64,000 nucleotides of DNA from Mugil cephalus. Taxonomy: Eukaryota > Chordata > Actinopteri > Mugiliformes > Mugilidae. Shown here one piece after another: positions 48,201 through 60,839 of this stretch. Position numbers and translations under genes: made by a program. The notes beneath the pieces were generated by a model. The model was not told the DNA's origin and did not search any database. It saw nothing but the letters and a program-made list of their open reading frames with translations. Position 1 is the stretch's first letter, and the number at the start of each line of letters is the position of its first letter. The DNA is taken from NCBI RefSeq assembly GCF_022458985.1, contig NC_061777.1, forward strand, positions 18,813,668 through 18,877,667, in the 5' to 3' direction.

Positions 48201-51200
48201 TGTCCCTCCTCTCATTATCACCATTCCCTCCTCCTACCACGGCTACAGCTGCTGTCAAGTCAGAGGACAACCACAGCACTTCCTGTCACATGTTTCAAAA
48301 TAAAGCTTCGAAGGGAAAATCGGGTGTAGGCGTCGATGGGTGAAGCTGAGTCAGTTAAGTGATATAATCATACTTTAAGTGACTTAGTGATTCATTTTAG
48401 TCATTGATTTGTTGCCTCACGCTTCTCACGTGTAAGACTGTGGTATTTTGTCAGATTTTTAACCAATAAAGTTAGCTACAAACTGTAATGTCTATTTTCA
48501 AAATGTCTTAATTAATAATTAAGGGTGCAAATAATAATAACAATACAATAATACATAACACAAGTTGATTCGTTGTCTGTGTTTACACGAGGCATTTAGA
48601 GAGTAGGATCTTGACCTGGGGTAGCCACACTCAGTTCTCATCAGAGTATGAGCCATTGTGTTGTAAACAAATTCAGCTCCAAGGTACTTGGATGACTTAA
48701 ATGACAATGTTGTATTTTCACTGCATAAAGTCCACCCAAATGACCTGACAGGCCCTGCAGATGTCAGATCATAATCAGTTCCCAACAGATTAACTGCAGA
48801 CCAAACTTTACACCACAAAAGGGAGGATGAGGGAGGTCGGCCTGGCCTCCAGCTAGGAAAATCCAAACACAAAGACGAAACAAATGCAACTCATCCGACT
48901 TGAACCCTTATCCAAGTGGCTTCTTCAGAGCTAAATGCCTGGAGGTTTAATTAGTTAATTAGATGTTTCTGTTGAAAGGCTGCCCACCTATAAACTCCCA
49001 TCACTAGTGTCTGTCAATAACCCAATTCCTGCAATTAGAGTTGTTCACGTTAACCAGATGTTATTTTTTTCTCAATTAGTGTTATAAAGGAGTCTGATTA
49101 CCTTTGTTTTAGCTGTATTTTTTGGATATACCACATACTATTTGACTTGCTTCAGTTTCAGAGACCTTCTGTTATATATAATACTTCATTGTCACACTGA
49201 GACAGTATCGTGTAACAGCATCACCACTTAAGTTATTTTTACTTTCCCTGATAATCCAAACTGACCACTCACTAACTAACCATGTCTAGACCCTAAACTT
49301 GCACTACAACACATCACAAAGACTATAGCCAGTGGCCAGCAGACACATACATCATGAAGGAAATGGGATCATCTGGTAGGCTAGGAAGCGCTACAAACCA
49401 CTGACTAGAGCTGGTCAGACACCAGGAAAACATCCATCTGTCAGCTGGTGTGTCATGGCCCTCCTCGCTGATACTGTAACCAAATGAGATGAATCAATAA
49501 GAACTAATAAAAAGTCTAAAAGCCAGATTGTAAACTTGTGTACGAGTTCAAATTAGGGTCCGAGTATACGTCAGTCTGACGCTTTTATTTTGAAAGAACT
49601 TCCGTGAATCTGCCTGTGTCTGTGTGTCTTGATGAAGCAGGTACTTTAGCGCCTCAGACAAAAGCGCCTTTCCGTGGGAACGAGTCCTGAACCAAACAAA
49701 GCAAACACACGCACCGAAAGGACCCGTTCGCCTCGTTTGGCGAAGCATTTACCAAATGTGCCACAAAGCATGTACGGAATTAGAAAAAAATCTAACAACA
49801 ACAGTTTTTTTCCCTCGATATTAAAACTGGAAAACTGGTGTAAAGCTGTTCGAAATGATTTAAAATGCGTGTTTATAAGGAGCAGGGTCTTACACCCACC
49901 ACATGTACATCATTAACGCCACACAACCTATTTTCTTCAAGAGGAACCTTTTCATACCAATAGGTAACTGATTTTGCGACTACACTTTAAAAAATGTTTT
50001 TACATTTTAACTACTAGGATGCCAATAAAACGTTTATGTTCGAGAAAGAGATATGCATAAATTAAATTTTAGTAAAATCATGGCGTTAACCTACAGCTAT
50101 AAATTACCATCATTGAGCACTTCTCCCTCCATTAGCTTGCAAGAGCCAGACATTATTCTCCAAATAAAACTTACTAGTAACTGCAGTTACCAAGAAATAC
50201 ATACAAATAAAATTATAAATAAGTGAAAAACAATTAAATATGTGAAATATTTCAGCTGTGAGGTCTGCATTGCAGCACATTAGCAGCTAACACTTTAGCA
50301 AAAGCCACGTTGTTCTGATAGCTTAAACTGGCTAACTCACCGATACTCAGCTTTTCTGTTACGTTTCCCTCATTTAATGTTACACTTTTCACCTTTTCAT
50401 GAATTTATTTAAAAGACAGAGGGAAGTTAGCAACTTTTCTGTAAGTGATTTTAATGATCTTACCCCAGAAGCCAGTTCCAATGGCGCCCTGTCAAGATGC
50501 CCCAGGTCTTAATCGAAGAAGATTAAATGTTGTGTCGCATATATCTGATAGTTGTGATCAGATCAGTTACTGCAGTCTTGTTTACATTTAGGTTTAAAAT
50601 AGCCAATCCAGGAGAAGGAAAGTCATAGACTGCAGGTATTACCACAAGGGGGCGGTAAAAAGCTTTAGTTCCCATAAAATCTTATTTATGACTAGTTTAC
50701 TGTGATTTTTGCCTTGATGAAAATTTTTGAGAGTAACAATTTAAAATGCGCACATAGTTAAATTTCAGCTACATTTGTACAACAATACTATAAAATAAAA
50801 ATAAGAGTTAAGCTATGAATTAAAAAAAGCTCTCAAAATATTAAGTGCAAATAAGAGTGATTACGAGGAAACATGCAGCAAATCTCCGCTTTCTGTAAGA
50901 GGTTTTTTTTTTCCTGAAAAGAAAATCTGGGCTGATTTTAAGTGCATAATCTTGTTTGACTAATACTAGGTAGTTTGTTGTTGGCAGCTAATCGGGTGGG
51001 CTCATTTGAAAGCAAGAAACAGGGAGAATATAAGCAAATATCCTTGAATTATCTCTTTGACTAACAGCGGGTTGCCAGGCATCTGCGAGGATTACAGAAG
51101 TCCAACCTTTACTAGCAAATGAGCTTCACATATGACATTATCCAGCAAAGAAAATTGAGGTCGTAGCCTCTGTGTTTATCACCCGACCTTCAAATTAGGA

Positions 51201-51713
51201 CGAAATTGATGAGTTGATAGCACGGAAAGGTTTGCTGACGTGGGTTAACAGAATGTCAGCCTTTACTTGCTCGTGTGCTGTGCTGTTTTACAGTGTTTAC
51301 CCTCAGAGGCCAGGTGCGCCATATGGAGATCAAAGGATTGGAATTAATCAATTAATCACACAAAATCCTCCAGGAAACGACTGTGCAGAGTAAGGAAAGA
51401 GGAATTAACGCAAGCGTAAGGCAAAGTGTAGAGTTAAGTATCAGTTATCTCCCAGAGCAGTTAATTATTTAAGTTTTTGAACCATCGGACAGGTAGATGT
51501 ATCACCTCAACTAACACTTGGTTCTTTTTTAAAAGAGACATCACCTATATGGTTAAATACCATTACATACCACAATATAAACTAAAATCAGTACAATGAC
51601 ACTAGTGTGGGGTTTCTATTAATCGGAGGCCATACTCTGACACTTAAATACTGTCCTTCTGTGGGTATGGATGATTGAAAATGCCATTACACACATAAAA
51701 AATCAGTTTCCGG
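48201..51713. other. Intergenic DNA between igsf9a and tmem230
   Basis: No gene was recognised. A CTCF-like motif CCACAAGGGGGCGG lies at 50643-50656, close to two - strand donor-like sites (GGG|GTAAGA near 50464 and TCG|GTGAGT near 50341). These might mark an alternative, more distal igsf9a leader. A segment at about 48885-48935 resembles a phrase seen in many fish repeats, but I cannot name the family. Confidence 0.4.
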
Positions 51714-51913
51714 TTTATTTATTTATTAAGCTAAAAACAAATATACAAATTAAACAAATCTGGCTTCATAGGTGCAGTCTAAAAAGCTACCAAGAGAACA
51801 CTGTAATTTACAAAAAATGCTTACATTACATATTTTGAGGTATCTCTACCTTAGATTTAGCCATTAATGCAGCTGGAAGCATAGTAAGACTGAGGCTGAA
51901 GCTACAGTGCTGG
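51690..51913 (-). other. tmem230: tmem230 3'UTR
   Basis: A short 3'UTR of about 200 nt ends with - strand AATAAA at 51719-51714, and another copy four bases further on (TTTATTTATTTATT on the + strand). Confidence 0.65.
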
Positions 51914-54118
51914 TCAGTCATCAAAGTCTGGTATATCATCGTAGGAGTAGCCTGGGTAGCCCTTTGATGCATAGTAAGCTATCCGGAGGTGGTAAATTCC
52001 AGGCAGGAAGACGAGGATCCCAATGATAAGGACTGGCACGGTTCGGTCGGAGTGCTGAAACAGAGATAACGTATGTTAAATGAAGACAAATATCATGTTT
52101 GTTCTGTGTACAAAAAAGATCTATGCTTTGAAAAAGTACCCACTGTGACACCAAAGTATCCAGCCAGCAGAAGGGAGCCAATGATGATTAACAGAGACCC
52201 GATTAGAAAGAGTATCGTGGCAAGTGCAATTGCTTTGTATGGGACCTTGGGTGGGCTCCTTTTGAACTGTGAAGAAGGACAAATATTTATTTAAAATGCT
52301 TTTTTCTACAGTACTGTTTGTGTTATGTCGTGAAGCGGGCAGGCAAAATGAATGTGCCACGGTAATCCCTGAAAACTGGAGAAGAACTCACATTTCCAAC
52401 ACTGTAAGTTTTCCACCTTTTACATACATGTCTTATGTTTCTTACATCACATATAGCTACCAAAACAACTTTATCTTTGTTGTGTTATGTTTGACCTCAT
52501 AAAACATTTTGTGTTTCTTGATTTGAGTAAAATACAGTGATTGTTGTTTGTAGAACATGCTGCCGTCAAATTCACAGTGTTCACGAGAAAAGTCCACATG
52601 AACAGCACCCTCTAGTGGTATTCATGACTTTGCAACTGGAAACTGTCAATATCCAAGTTCGGGAGTTATGAAGTGTTTGCTGATGTGTTCAGAAATGGCA
52701 GAGGTGGATGGTGAGTTAGTACATTGTGATAAACATGTGCTCGCTAGCTTGCTAACCTTTCTAGGTGCCAACGGATGCCTAGCAGCAGTGTTCCCACAAC
52801 TTATGGATGATGTTACCAGTTGAATGGCAAATGTTTTTTGCTGTTGAAGTTTTAAGAAATGAATTGTATTTTCATGTAGACATTGACTCATACAGAGTTT
52901 CCCTCATCATTTTTTAACGTAGTATGTCTGAGGAAAATGTTGATAATCGTAACTATCTCATCCTTTCATTATGCCTTTAAAAGGATCATTTCAGAATCTG
53001 AATTCTCTTGATGGACTGATGACAAGTACGTTCACACATATGAGAAATCTGTTGTCGTGGTTAGTACAATAAACAGGAATAAACAGTCTGGAAAATCAAA
53101 CAATATGAATAGAGAAAATCTATACAGACTAGGGGTGGGAAAAAATATCGATATTGAATTGCTTTTCGACTCAGTTTGTTCAATGAATTGTCATTGTCAT
53201 CTGATGTACCGATATATAACTTGTATTTTATGCTGCACTTAAAATTTCTTAGTGAACTATGCATAATATTATATCGCAATATCATAATATTGCAATAATA
53301 TATCATATATATGTGACATATTGTGACTCAAGTATCGTGATGTGTTTCGTATCATGAAGTCCTTGCCAATACCCACCACTAATACAGTGTGTGGTGTGCA
53401 TTACTAGGCAGAGCGTAAACATAGAAATGTGGATTAACAAACAAGGTACGTTAATGTAAAGCCTGGGTTAGGGTGGTGAAAAGCCTTTTGAGTACAAAAC
53501 TTCCCATGCTGTGACCATGAATACACAAATTTAATTTAAGGAAGCAAAACACAGATGAAAATTACTTCAGGTTCATGGTCCAACTTTCCACAGTTACAGC
53601 AATGTTTAATGAATGCAGCATTGATCGATTACACAGCAGATACTTTAAACTGAAGGAAAGGAACAGGTGTATAAATGATTAATAAACCCAGAGTTTTCCT
53701 ACTTAAGACAAGCTAAATGCATTGTTAGGAGGGGGGAAAAAAACAAACACATTTCCCAGAAAACAGCATTGCATTCTGGGAAATGCAAGTGCAAAGTATT
53801 AACCCCAATGCACCTTCAGATGAATATTTTATAATACTGTGGTTTAATCTAGTTTACCCAGTGCACTGCTGCTTTTAGGCTGTGTAGCTATAAATATTAG
53901 AAGTATATGAACTATGACCTTCAGTCTATTATCAAAACACGGTCATCATTACTCAGCTCAGCCCTCCCTACAAACATAGCATTAGTGGGTTATCCTAGCA
54001 TTATGCTTAAGCCCTGCCTTACCTGTAAGTCAATGTAGCCGTCATCATCAGTGGCCAACCTGGAGTACCTAACCTTGCTGTTAGGAGGGCCGTGGGACAC
54101 AACATTACGAGCAGGCAT
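51914..54118 (-). CDS. tmem230: Transmembrane protein 230
   Basis: TMEM230 is a small two-pass membrane protein of secretory and recycling vesicles; a proposed link to Parkinson disease is debated. Three coding exons on the - strand, 54118-54023, 52266-52144 and 52054-51914, sum to 360 nt and give 119 aa (human 120). The N-terminus [20 protein letters not shown] leads to [12 protein letters not shown]. The first membrane segment is [20 protein letters not shown] and the second [18 protein letters not shown]. The C-terminus [11 protein letters not shown] matches the family exactly. The donor of exon 2 is ACA|GTGGGT; the nearby GG|GTACTT would break the frame. Confidence 0.97.
53130..53381. mobile_element. 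hAT-type MITE in tmem230 intron 1
   Basis: The 252-bp element starts TAGGGGTGGG and ends CCCACCACTA, a terminal inverted repeat with one mismatch. It is flanked by ATACAGAC (53122-53129) and ATACAGTG (53382-53389), an 8-bp target duplication identical at six of eight bases, as expected for hAT. The interior is full of ATATCG and ATATTG words, typical of a fish family beginning GGGGTGGGAAAAATATCG. There is no coding capacity. Confidence 0.75.
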
Positions 54119-54380
54119 CTTCCCCAGCTGCTTTGGTCCTTACTCGCAGTTTGTTTTTAAGGTTTCAATGAAGCAGCTCCGTTACAGAAGCGTTAACGAC
54201 GAGGCAGTCACCATCCCCCACGAGCTCTCACTGACGAAATAAAGTTTTAAAAAAAGCACCCTTAAAATGCAATGTGGTGCCGTTGCGACTTATTTTAGCA
54301 CGTTTACAGAAGAGATTACAGCGACAGTTGTCTGTTTAGCAGCTTCCGGGTTTTTCAAAGAGCATGCGCAAGTGTATCAT
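54119..54380 (-). promoter_or_regulatory. tmem230: tmem230 5'UTR and promoter
   Basis: An ETS-type CCGGAAG (CTTCCGG on +, about 54343-54349) and a half NRF1 site (GCATGCGCA, 54362-54370) lie about 230-250 nt upstream of the start codon. This combination is common in TATA-less housekeeping promoters. The transcription start is not visible. Confidence 0.5.
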
Positions 54381-54513
54381 CGGTGTTAATTGGTTGTTGG
54401 GTAGATTCAGCACGTCTGGCTGATACACTCCTACACGTGTTAAGCAAGATTCAGTTAAGTTTGTGGTAACTGTACAGCATTAATATCGTATAAGGGACTT
54501 TATTCTGGTAAAC

Positions 54514-54537
54514 TGTTGTTGTTGTTGTTGTTGTTGC
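54514..54537. repeat. (TTG)n microsatellite
   Basis: Eight TTG units lie upstream of tmem230. A CTCF-like sequence CCACAAGAGGGCACAGCC follows at 54553-54570. Confidence 0.9.
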
Positions 54538-54570
54538 ACCACATTAAACCAACCACAAGAGGGCACAGCC

Positions 54571-57189
54571 GAGTCTTCTTTAAAATGACCGGGTCACGAC
54601 TAGGAACAGACTGACACACTGGTGTCAACATTCATCTTTCTATGTGGATGTTCATTTCCGGAGGTGTCCTCTCAGGTCAACTCTGAAATCACGCTGTGTT
54701 CTCAGAGGATAAAGTTTCTGTCAAGGCTGCAGATTTTTGATGCAGTTTTATGTAAGAGGAGCCGACTCCTCCACTGAAGGCTGTTTTATTAAGCCACGCG
54801 GATGCAATGCAATCACGAAATTTAACCAAACAGAAAAAAACAGAAGAGGATGAAAATGAATGATGAATCTTCTGCTTGTCCCCAAAACAAACACACATCA
54901 ATATTCAGTCGATTTGACGTCCAATGTCCATCAGATTAATTCATCATCTCACTGTTTAATAGCTGGAATGAAAATAAAATCTGATGTCATTTGTGTATAC
55001 AAAGTTGTTTGCCAGATACTGCCATCTCTCTCGTCCCGCTTAGCAATCACCTGGATCTGTGAACGACTGACCGTGAAATAGGCAAAACACACAAAAAAAT
55101 AACATCTACCGGCAATCCCCCTGAAATGAATAATTAAAGCTGTTGTGATAGCTGTAATATATTGTATTTTTCACAATTTTTCTTTTTTTAAATGTTTTCC
55201 ACATTCCCCTGCTGGTCTGTAGAAAATTGGACTGTCACACAGACAAATAAAGACTCTGCTCTGCCCTGAAGCTACACACAGCGACTGGATCACTGTGATT
55301 CCAGCTTTCTGGTACAGCCATGTGTGCTACTTGCAAGGACAAATGTCTAAATGTAAATAATCTAGCAATACACTGCTCTTTTCATAAACAGTAATAAGAA
55401 AGAAAATGCATATTTGATGCGCTTGCGGCATCGGTAGCACAGTTTAAAGTAAATGTTGGCAGAGAAAGAGTCTCCAGTGGTCATTAGTGCACTAAGAAAC
55501 CTTGACTGCAAGTCACATTGTTGTAGTTTAAGGCCTTATTGTCAATCTCTGTGGGGATATGAGCCCTGAAATAATTTATTTTGAGTTTCATATTGGTGAT
55601 GTTTTTTCACTATATGTAAGATGAATTGCTATGCAACACTTTGCATTGCAGGTTCCCTTTATGGGTGCATATATAGCCGAGCCTCTACATGAAATAATCT
55701 CCATAAATCTACCCTGCATACAACTGGATTTCATGTTTGCTCCAAGGGGACTGAACACATGCATCGGCTCTCTTTATAGGCTACTTAAATGTGCATCAAT
55801 ATTACAAACAGCAGTGCACAAATGCATATAGTCCTTGCTGCCGTTTTTAACTGTTGCTGACACTAACAGATGCAAACTTTGTGCTTTGTTTTATCAGTCA
55901 TGCCAGTCCTTACTTATATCTCACTGTTCTCTGTGCCTGCATGTCGGCTACACTAATTAGCGGACGCTGGCGCACCTTCCTTTCTATGCTAAATAAGTTC
56001 CCATTTTATCCGTTCGGTCTCCTCTCTTAGATTTTCAGTTCCTAAAATCAAGGTCACTGCACGAGTCGCTTACCCTTCCGCAGTCTGAATTTAGAAACAT
56101 GGCATTTAATTTATCTGCTCTATGGCCTTGAAACAATCTACAAGACCGACTACATCTGCAATTATTTTACATTCATAAATTCAAGATGAATGGGCACAGG
56201 ATGGAATAATTTATCAGTGAGTAACCCTGCTGCCCCTTTCCATTTGTTTTCAGACATTACTTCATCTATTGTCTAGATGTCTTGTCTGTATTTTTCTGAG
56301 GTGCACGTGGATGCTGGGATTTGGAGTGTCAATGTATTTTTGAGTGTAGTTTACTATACAGATGCAGCTCAAGTGACATCTGGAGTTGTGATTAATTAAT
56401 CAGATGATAGAGAGGACTGTCACCAGTCAGAGGGGGGCAGAGAGTGTTGTCATGTTAGATAATCCTTGCCACTAGACTGTAATGCCTGCACAGAGGAGCA
56501 TCGGAACAGCTGAGCACACTGAGCCCTCAGTGTGCATGTTTGTGTGTTTGTACATTTGCATGTTAAGAAGACAGCAGCACTCGCCCCCTTATAACCCCTG
56601 AGTATGACACTGAACAGTAAGAGAGCAGCATTTAGGCCATAATTAGAGTCCTGTTGAAAGTGGAGTTCTGTCTGCTGAGATAATTAGGTCTGTCTTCATT
56701 ACAGCAATTGCAGATAGAACCACAACTGGAGCCCAATAAAAGCCGAAACCATTATACCACTTGAGCATCATGCAATCTCCCCGTGGTTTAGTCTTTTTAC
56801 TTTTAAAGCCCCCAGGTTTCAGAAATGATCAAATGTGCCATGGGGGTGGTGCACAGGTGCTGCTGGGCAACAAGCTTCTCAAGATTTAAAATAAGATAGT
56901 GAGTCTTGATATAATTATTTGTGGGTGAGTAGATGATTGAGCTTATTTGTGGTTTTGTGCTTTGTAAATGTACTCAAATGCTGAGAATATAACAACGCCT
57001 ATTGTAACACAGCTCAGGATGGCATGTCTACCTGGGTGTCCCCTCAGACTGAAATCATTTTAGAATGATTACCTTATAAACCATGGTTCACATCCCACAA
57101 ATCCCACTGATATCTCTAATTTCTAAATCGGCTGGCACATCAAGTTTTCTTTTACGGAAACACTGAGTGATCAACATGAAATTTGGTAC
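54571..57189. other. Gene-poor intergenic DNA
   Basis: No ORF with protein-like character was seen. The part from about 55550 to 56760 is rich in TAATTA and TTAATTAA words and free of recognised repeats, and could hold conserved non-coding elements (see findings). No RNA gene was recognised. Confidence 0.4.
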
Positions 57190-57700
57190 AAGGAATTCCA
57201 GACATTCCTCGGAGGGATTTCAGAGAGTTCCCAGGCCAGTAAAAACATGAAACTCTTCCAGTTAATTCAGTGTCTAACCCGCGGTCTCCTCCCAGCTGGC
57301 CGTGCCCAGCATCCTCATCAGATGCCCGAACCGCCATAACTGGCCCCTTTGGACGTGAAAGAGCAGCAGCTCAATTCCTGTTACCTCATTCTGTCCATAC
57401 TTCGGCCCCCAGCCACCCTACAAAGGAATCTCGTTTAATTTCCTCGTGTCCGCGGTGCCATCCTTTAAGTCACTACCACAAAGTTCGTGAGAGAAAACTT
57501 TGCCTAATGACTCAGCTCCCTCTTCCCACTGACAGTTCAATACGGGACCTGCATTTTACTGCAACCACCACGGCAACCTTTCCACCTCTTGCTCCATTCT
57601 ATAGTTACTTGTGGAACATCACGGTCTGGTGAAGTCAACATTGTCTGCAAAAGGCAAAGATGCAACTCTGATGTTCCTATGCTGGTTATCCCCTCATCTA
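57190..57700 (-). mobile_element. Decayed LINE (non-LTR retrotransposon) 3' fragment, sense on - strand
   Basis: Several stretches match, in order, the reverse complement of a very common fish LINE reverse-transcriptase C-terminal region: TTCCCAGGCCAG (57228), CAGATGCCCGAACCGCC (57319), GAGCAGCAGCTC (57360), CAGCCACCCTAC (57410), GACTCAGCTCCCTC (57509) and GTCTGCAAAAGGCAAAGATG (57643). The match is from memory of the repeat. The exact clade (Rex/RTE- or L2-like) is not resolved. Many indels and stops make it inactive. Confidence 0.75.
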
Positions 57701-60045
57701 TAATCCAATAGTGTAGTTAAGGCATGCTAACACACAAAACTTTGATAAAGAGATGGTAAATCTACTAAACAGTGCTTGCTTTAGCCTTGCTAGTTTTGAG
57801 CGTATTACCGTTTACCCTAAAGTTCACTGTTCAAGAACTGGTAGCTGCAAACTTTTAAGTCTTTGCTTAGTGTTTTGTTATTCGTTGTGTGAGACGAGCA
57901 AAATGAAAGCATAATTTAGAAATCTTTCAGCCATACTTCATCAGCCTAATCATAACACTAATGTAGTAAAATCACTTTTTAATGACTGCGGTGTCGCTCC
58001 AGTGAACAAAAACACTGACTGACGTTGCCTGCTGTGAGTTCATAACAATGTCACATTCATGTAAGTGATGGTGGACAATTAAATACAAAAGGATCTGTCG
58101 ACTTTGATTGGATCACAGAGAATTGTCACTCTGAACAGAACACTAGGAGCTCATGCAAAATTTATGCCAGACATAATCACAATGTGATGAGCGACGCTTT
58201 GCTCCCAGCATTGCAGGTAGCGTATGTCATGCAGGACGGTTGCAGCAAGACACAAATGACTTCTTCGATTTCTCTCGACTTCTCACGACTCAAGTAGTTC
58301 TTTTTTTTCCCCCTCCCCTCCTTAATCTGCATTTCAGGTGTGAGCCTCAGGTTAGCCTGTGTGTGGGCGGACAGCTGACTGTTGCAGTGTACACCTTTAT
58401 TTAAAAATGTCAGCTCAGTTTTCTCCTTCAGCCTATAAAATAACAACCACAGTGGCTCGGCGGTTTTCGAGAATATCACCGCAAAATTAGGTTTCCGTCT
58501 TTAATATGCCAGTGAAATGAAAAACTGCAGTATAATGTGAGCCATGTGCATTTGGCTGCTCTGATGATTGAAATCTGTGTTATATTTTTTGTCAAAGCCA
58601 GAACCAGAAGAGAGGGAATCTCTTGATATGCAATTAAGGGGAATGCCACTGTAAATGCCAACATTAGTGTGTATGCTCGGCTCAGGTTTGTTGCCTCCGT
58701 GACGGAAACATTTCTTCCGGTGCAGAGATATTGATTTCAGTATCTTTCAAACCCAGCAGCCCACCTCTCTGCATGGGCGACTCAGACAGGTAATTACTTT
58801 TCCAACAGATAGCACGATAGACCCTAACAAGATGCAAATAAATAGAAATCAGCAAACAGTGAAGAAACATATGAGCATTGCTTCTCAGTTTTTAAGTACG
58901 GTGTGTTTTTTTAATACATGACATAATACTTACACTTATTAGAAATCGGCTTGTCTGTGTCAGTGCCAGGCAGTCATGAATGTGCAATAAGGCGACTTAA
59001 ATTGGCGTTAACATTGTTCAATTTATTGCACACACACAAAACAGGTCAATCTATGTTAGCCTTTTGCTAACATGAGCATACATTTAGAGAGTTTAGACGG
59101 ACGTGGGCTTGTGATTTTGCTCTTAACATGACGAGGTGGATTTGTCCCCAGGATATATCAGCAGGTAAAAATGGATAAAAAAGAAAAACACCAGTGCGGT
59201 ATTATGAAAGTCTCATCATTGACTCATCACAGAGGCTATACTTTAAACGCTCAAATGTTTTCTTCACAGACAGGCTCAGCATCTCTCACTGTAAGCAAGC
59301 CCCATGTAAATCCTTGGTATCTGGATAAAGCCTGAAAAAACAAAGAACACTCCAACTGGCTTAACCGAGGATTTGTCCACAGTGGGAAAAGAATCAACCC
59401 CCCAAAAATCAATGTCCTGTGCTTATTCATGTGTGCTTGTGGGCGTGATTGCGTGCCTGTTTCTGTTATGTCTCTCCATCATAACTTAATTGGAAAAAAA
59501 GAACACCAAAGTACAAGAATGGGTGTTGAATAATAGTGTTCCTCTTGAAATTGCAATGCTATATAAATTACAATTGGCTTTTTTGCCTTAGACATTAACA
59601 GATGAGTATTGACCGAGTTGTGCAACAGACAGGAGGCAGGAGAGTCTTATACAATACAATATGTTTATGCCGTTTATGTCAGTTTGTCCTTTACTCTGTT
59701 CCCCAGTACCCATTTAATGCGATACACATACAGAAGTCCACTGGGTTATAGCTCTGTTGATAAATTAAACATGTTTCCATTACAACTTGCAGCAAATGCA
59801 GGCTAATTAATTTTGCAGGGGGGTATCAGTCCAAATGCAGCTGCATACTATGAAAGGGGAAAGCAGGTAGAAAATAAGACAGAGGGGTGAGGGAGTTCAA
59901 GAAATTACCAACACTGTAAATAAATAACCTATTTAATAATTACAGAGTTTTACTGCTACTGAATTTGTGTCACCTACAATAAATACTGACATTCTTAATG
60001 ACTTTTAAATAGCCCATCAGGACCACTTTACCGTTTCATTTTTAA
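57701..60045. other. Intergenic DNA, nothing recognised
   Basis: AT-rich sequence with no convincing exon, repeat family or structured RNA by eye. Confidence 0.5.
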
Positions 60046-60069
60046 TTTTTTTTTTTTTTTTTTTTTTTT
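60046..60069. repeat. Poly-T tract (24 T)
   Basis: An uninterrupted T run within AT-rich intergenic DNA. It could be the tail of a - strand retroposed sequence, but no body was recognised beside it. Confidence 0.9.
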
Positions 60070-60441
60070 GCTAATGGGGAGATAAACTTAAGGCTTAGCC
60101 AACAAATAGTGTGTAACCAAACCACAAAATGGATATCTCTTTATATCATACACTACATGATGGTCAGGGAAGGCTTAAATTCTGTGATATTGATTGTTAA
60201 ATAAATGAAAAGCCACTCATGAAAAAAAAAATGTTGGAGAATAATGAAGTCATTTTTTTTGTTCTCAATGCTTAATTTCTTCAAAGATGCTTGAGTGATT
60301 CCAGCTGCAGCGATGACCTTTACTTTTACAGGAAGTGACTTCCATCAAGGCAAAGCATTTAAAATGTTGGAGAAAGCGTTTTTATTATTATGTGAGTCAA
60401 CTGGGATTAGTCAGTTGTAAAATAAAGCAGACCAATGTTTA

Positions 60442-60443
<2 letters not shown>

Positions 60444-60524
<81 letters not shown>
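60444..60524. repeat. (TA)n microsatellite, about 81 bp
   Basis: An uninterrupted TA repeat of about 40 units. The length in the assembly may be collapsed or inexact. Confidence 0.97.
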
Positions 60525-60526
<2 letters not shown>

Positions 60527-60839
60527 CTATACGCTGTGTTTCAGCCCGTGAAACATTGCAACTAAAACGGTTATGGGACAGAATCATCAATTTTAAGTTA
60601 TTAGTAGATTATTAGATTTAAGACAGATAAAGCATAATACCAGTGTTGGAGCAAAATAAATTACTAGTAGGGGACAGGAACAAAATCCAAATGAGTTGAC
60701 AATGTTGGAGAATGTTTAGTCAGACTGAGTTCATACATGAATAGACTGGATCGACTGAGGAAGAAAGGTACCACCTACGACTGAACAAAAACAGTGCAAC
60801 ATATATTTTGCATCGCCTCTCATTGTATTCGCTCGCAGA

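Noticed and set aside
48885-48935. A named retroelement at a repeat-like phrase
   Set aside because: The wording resembles a common fish repeat, but I could not fix the family or its limits, so no element is claimed.
52140-52144. Donor GG|GTACTT for tmem230 exon 2
   Set aside because: It shifts the frame into exon 3; ACA|GTGGGT four bases earlier keeps the family sequence [12 protein letters not shown].
57270-57632. 120-codon + strand ORF as a gene
   Set aside because: It is antisense to a decayed LINE fragment, has low-complexity composition and no splice or promoter context.
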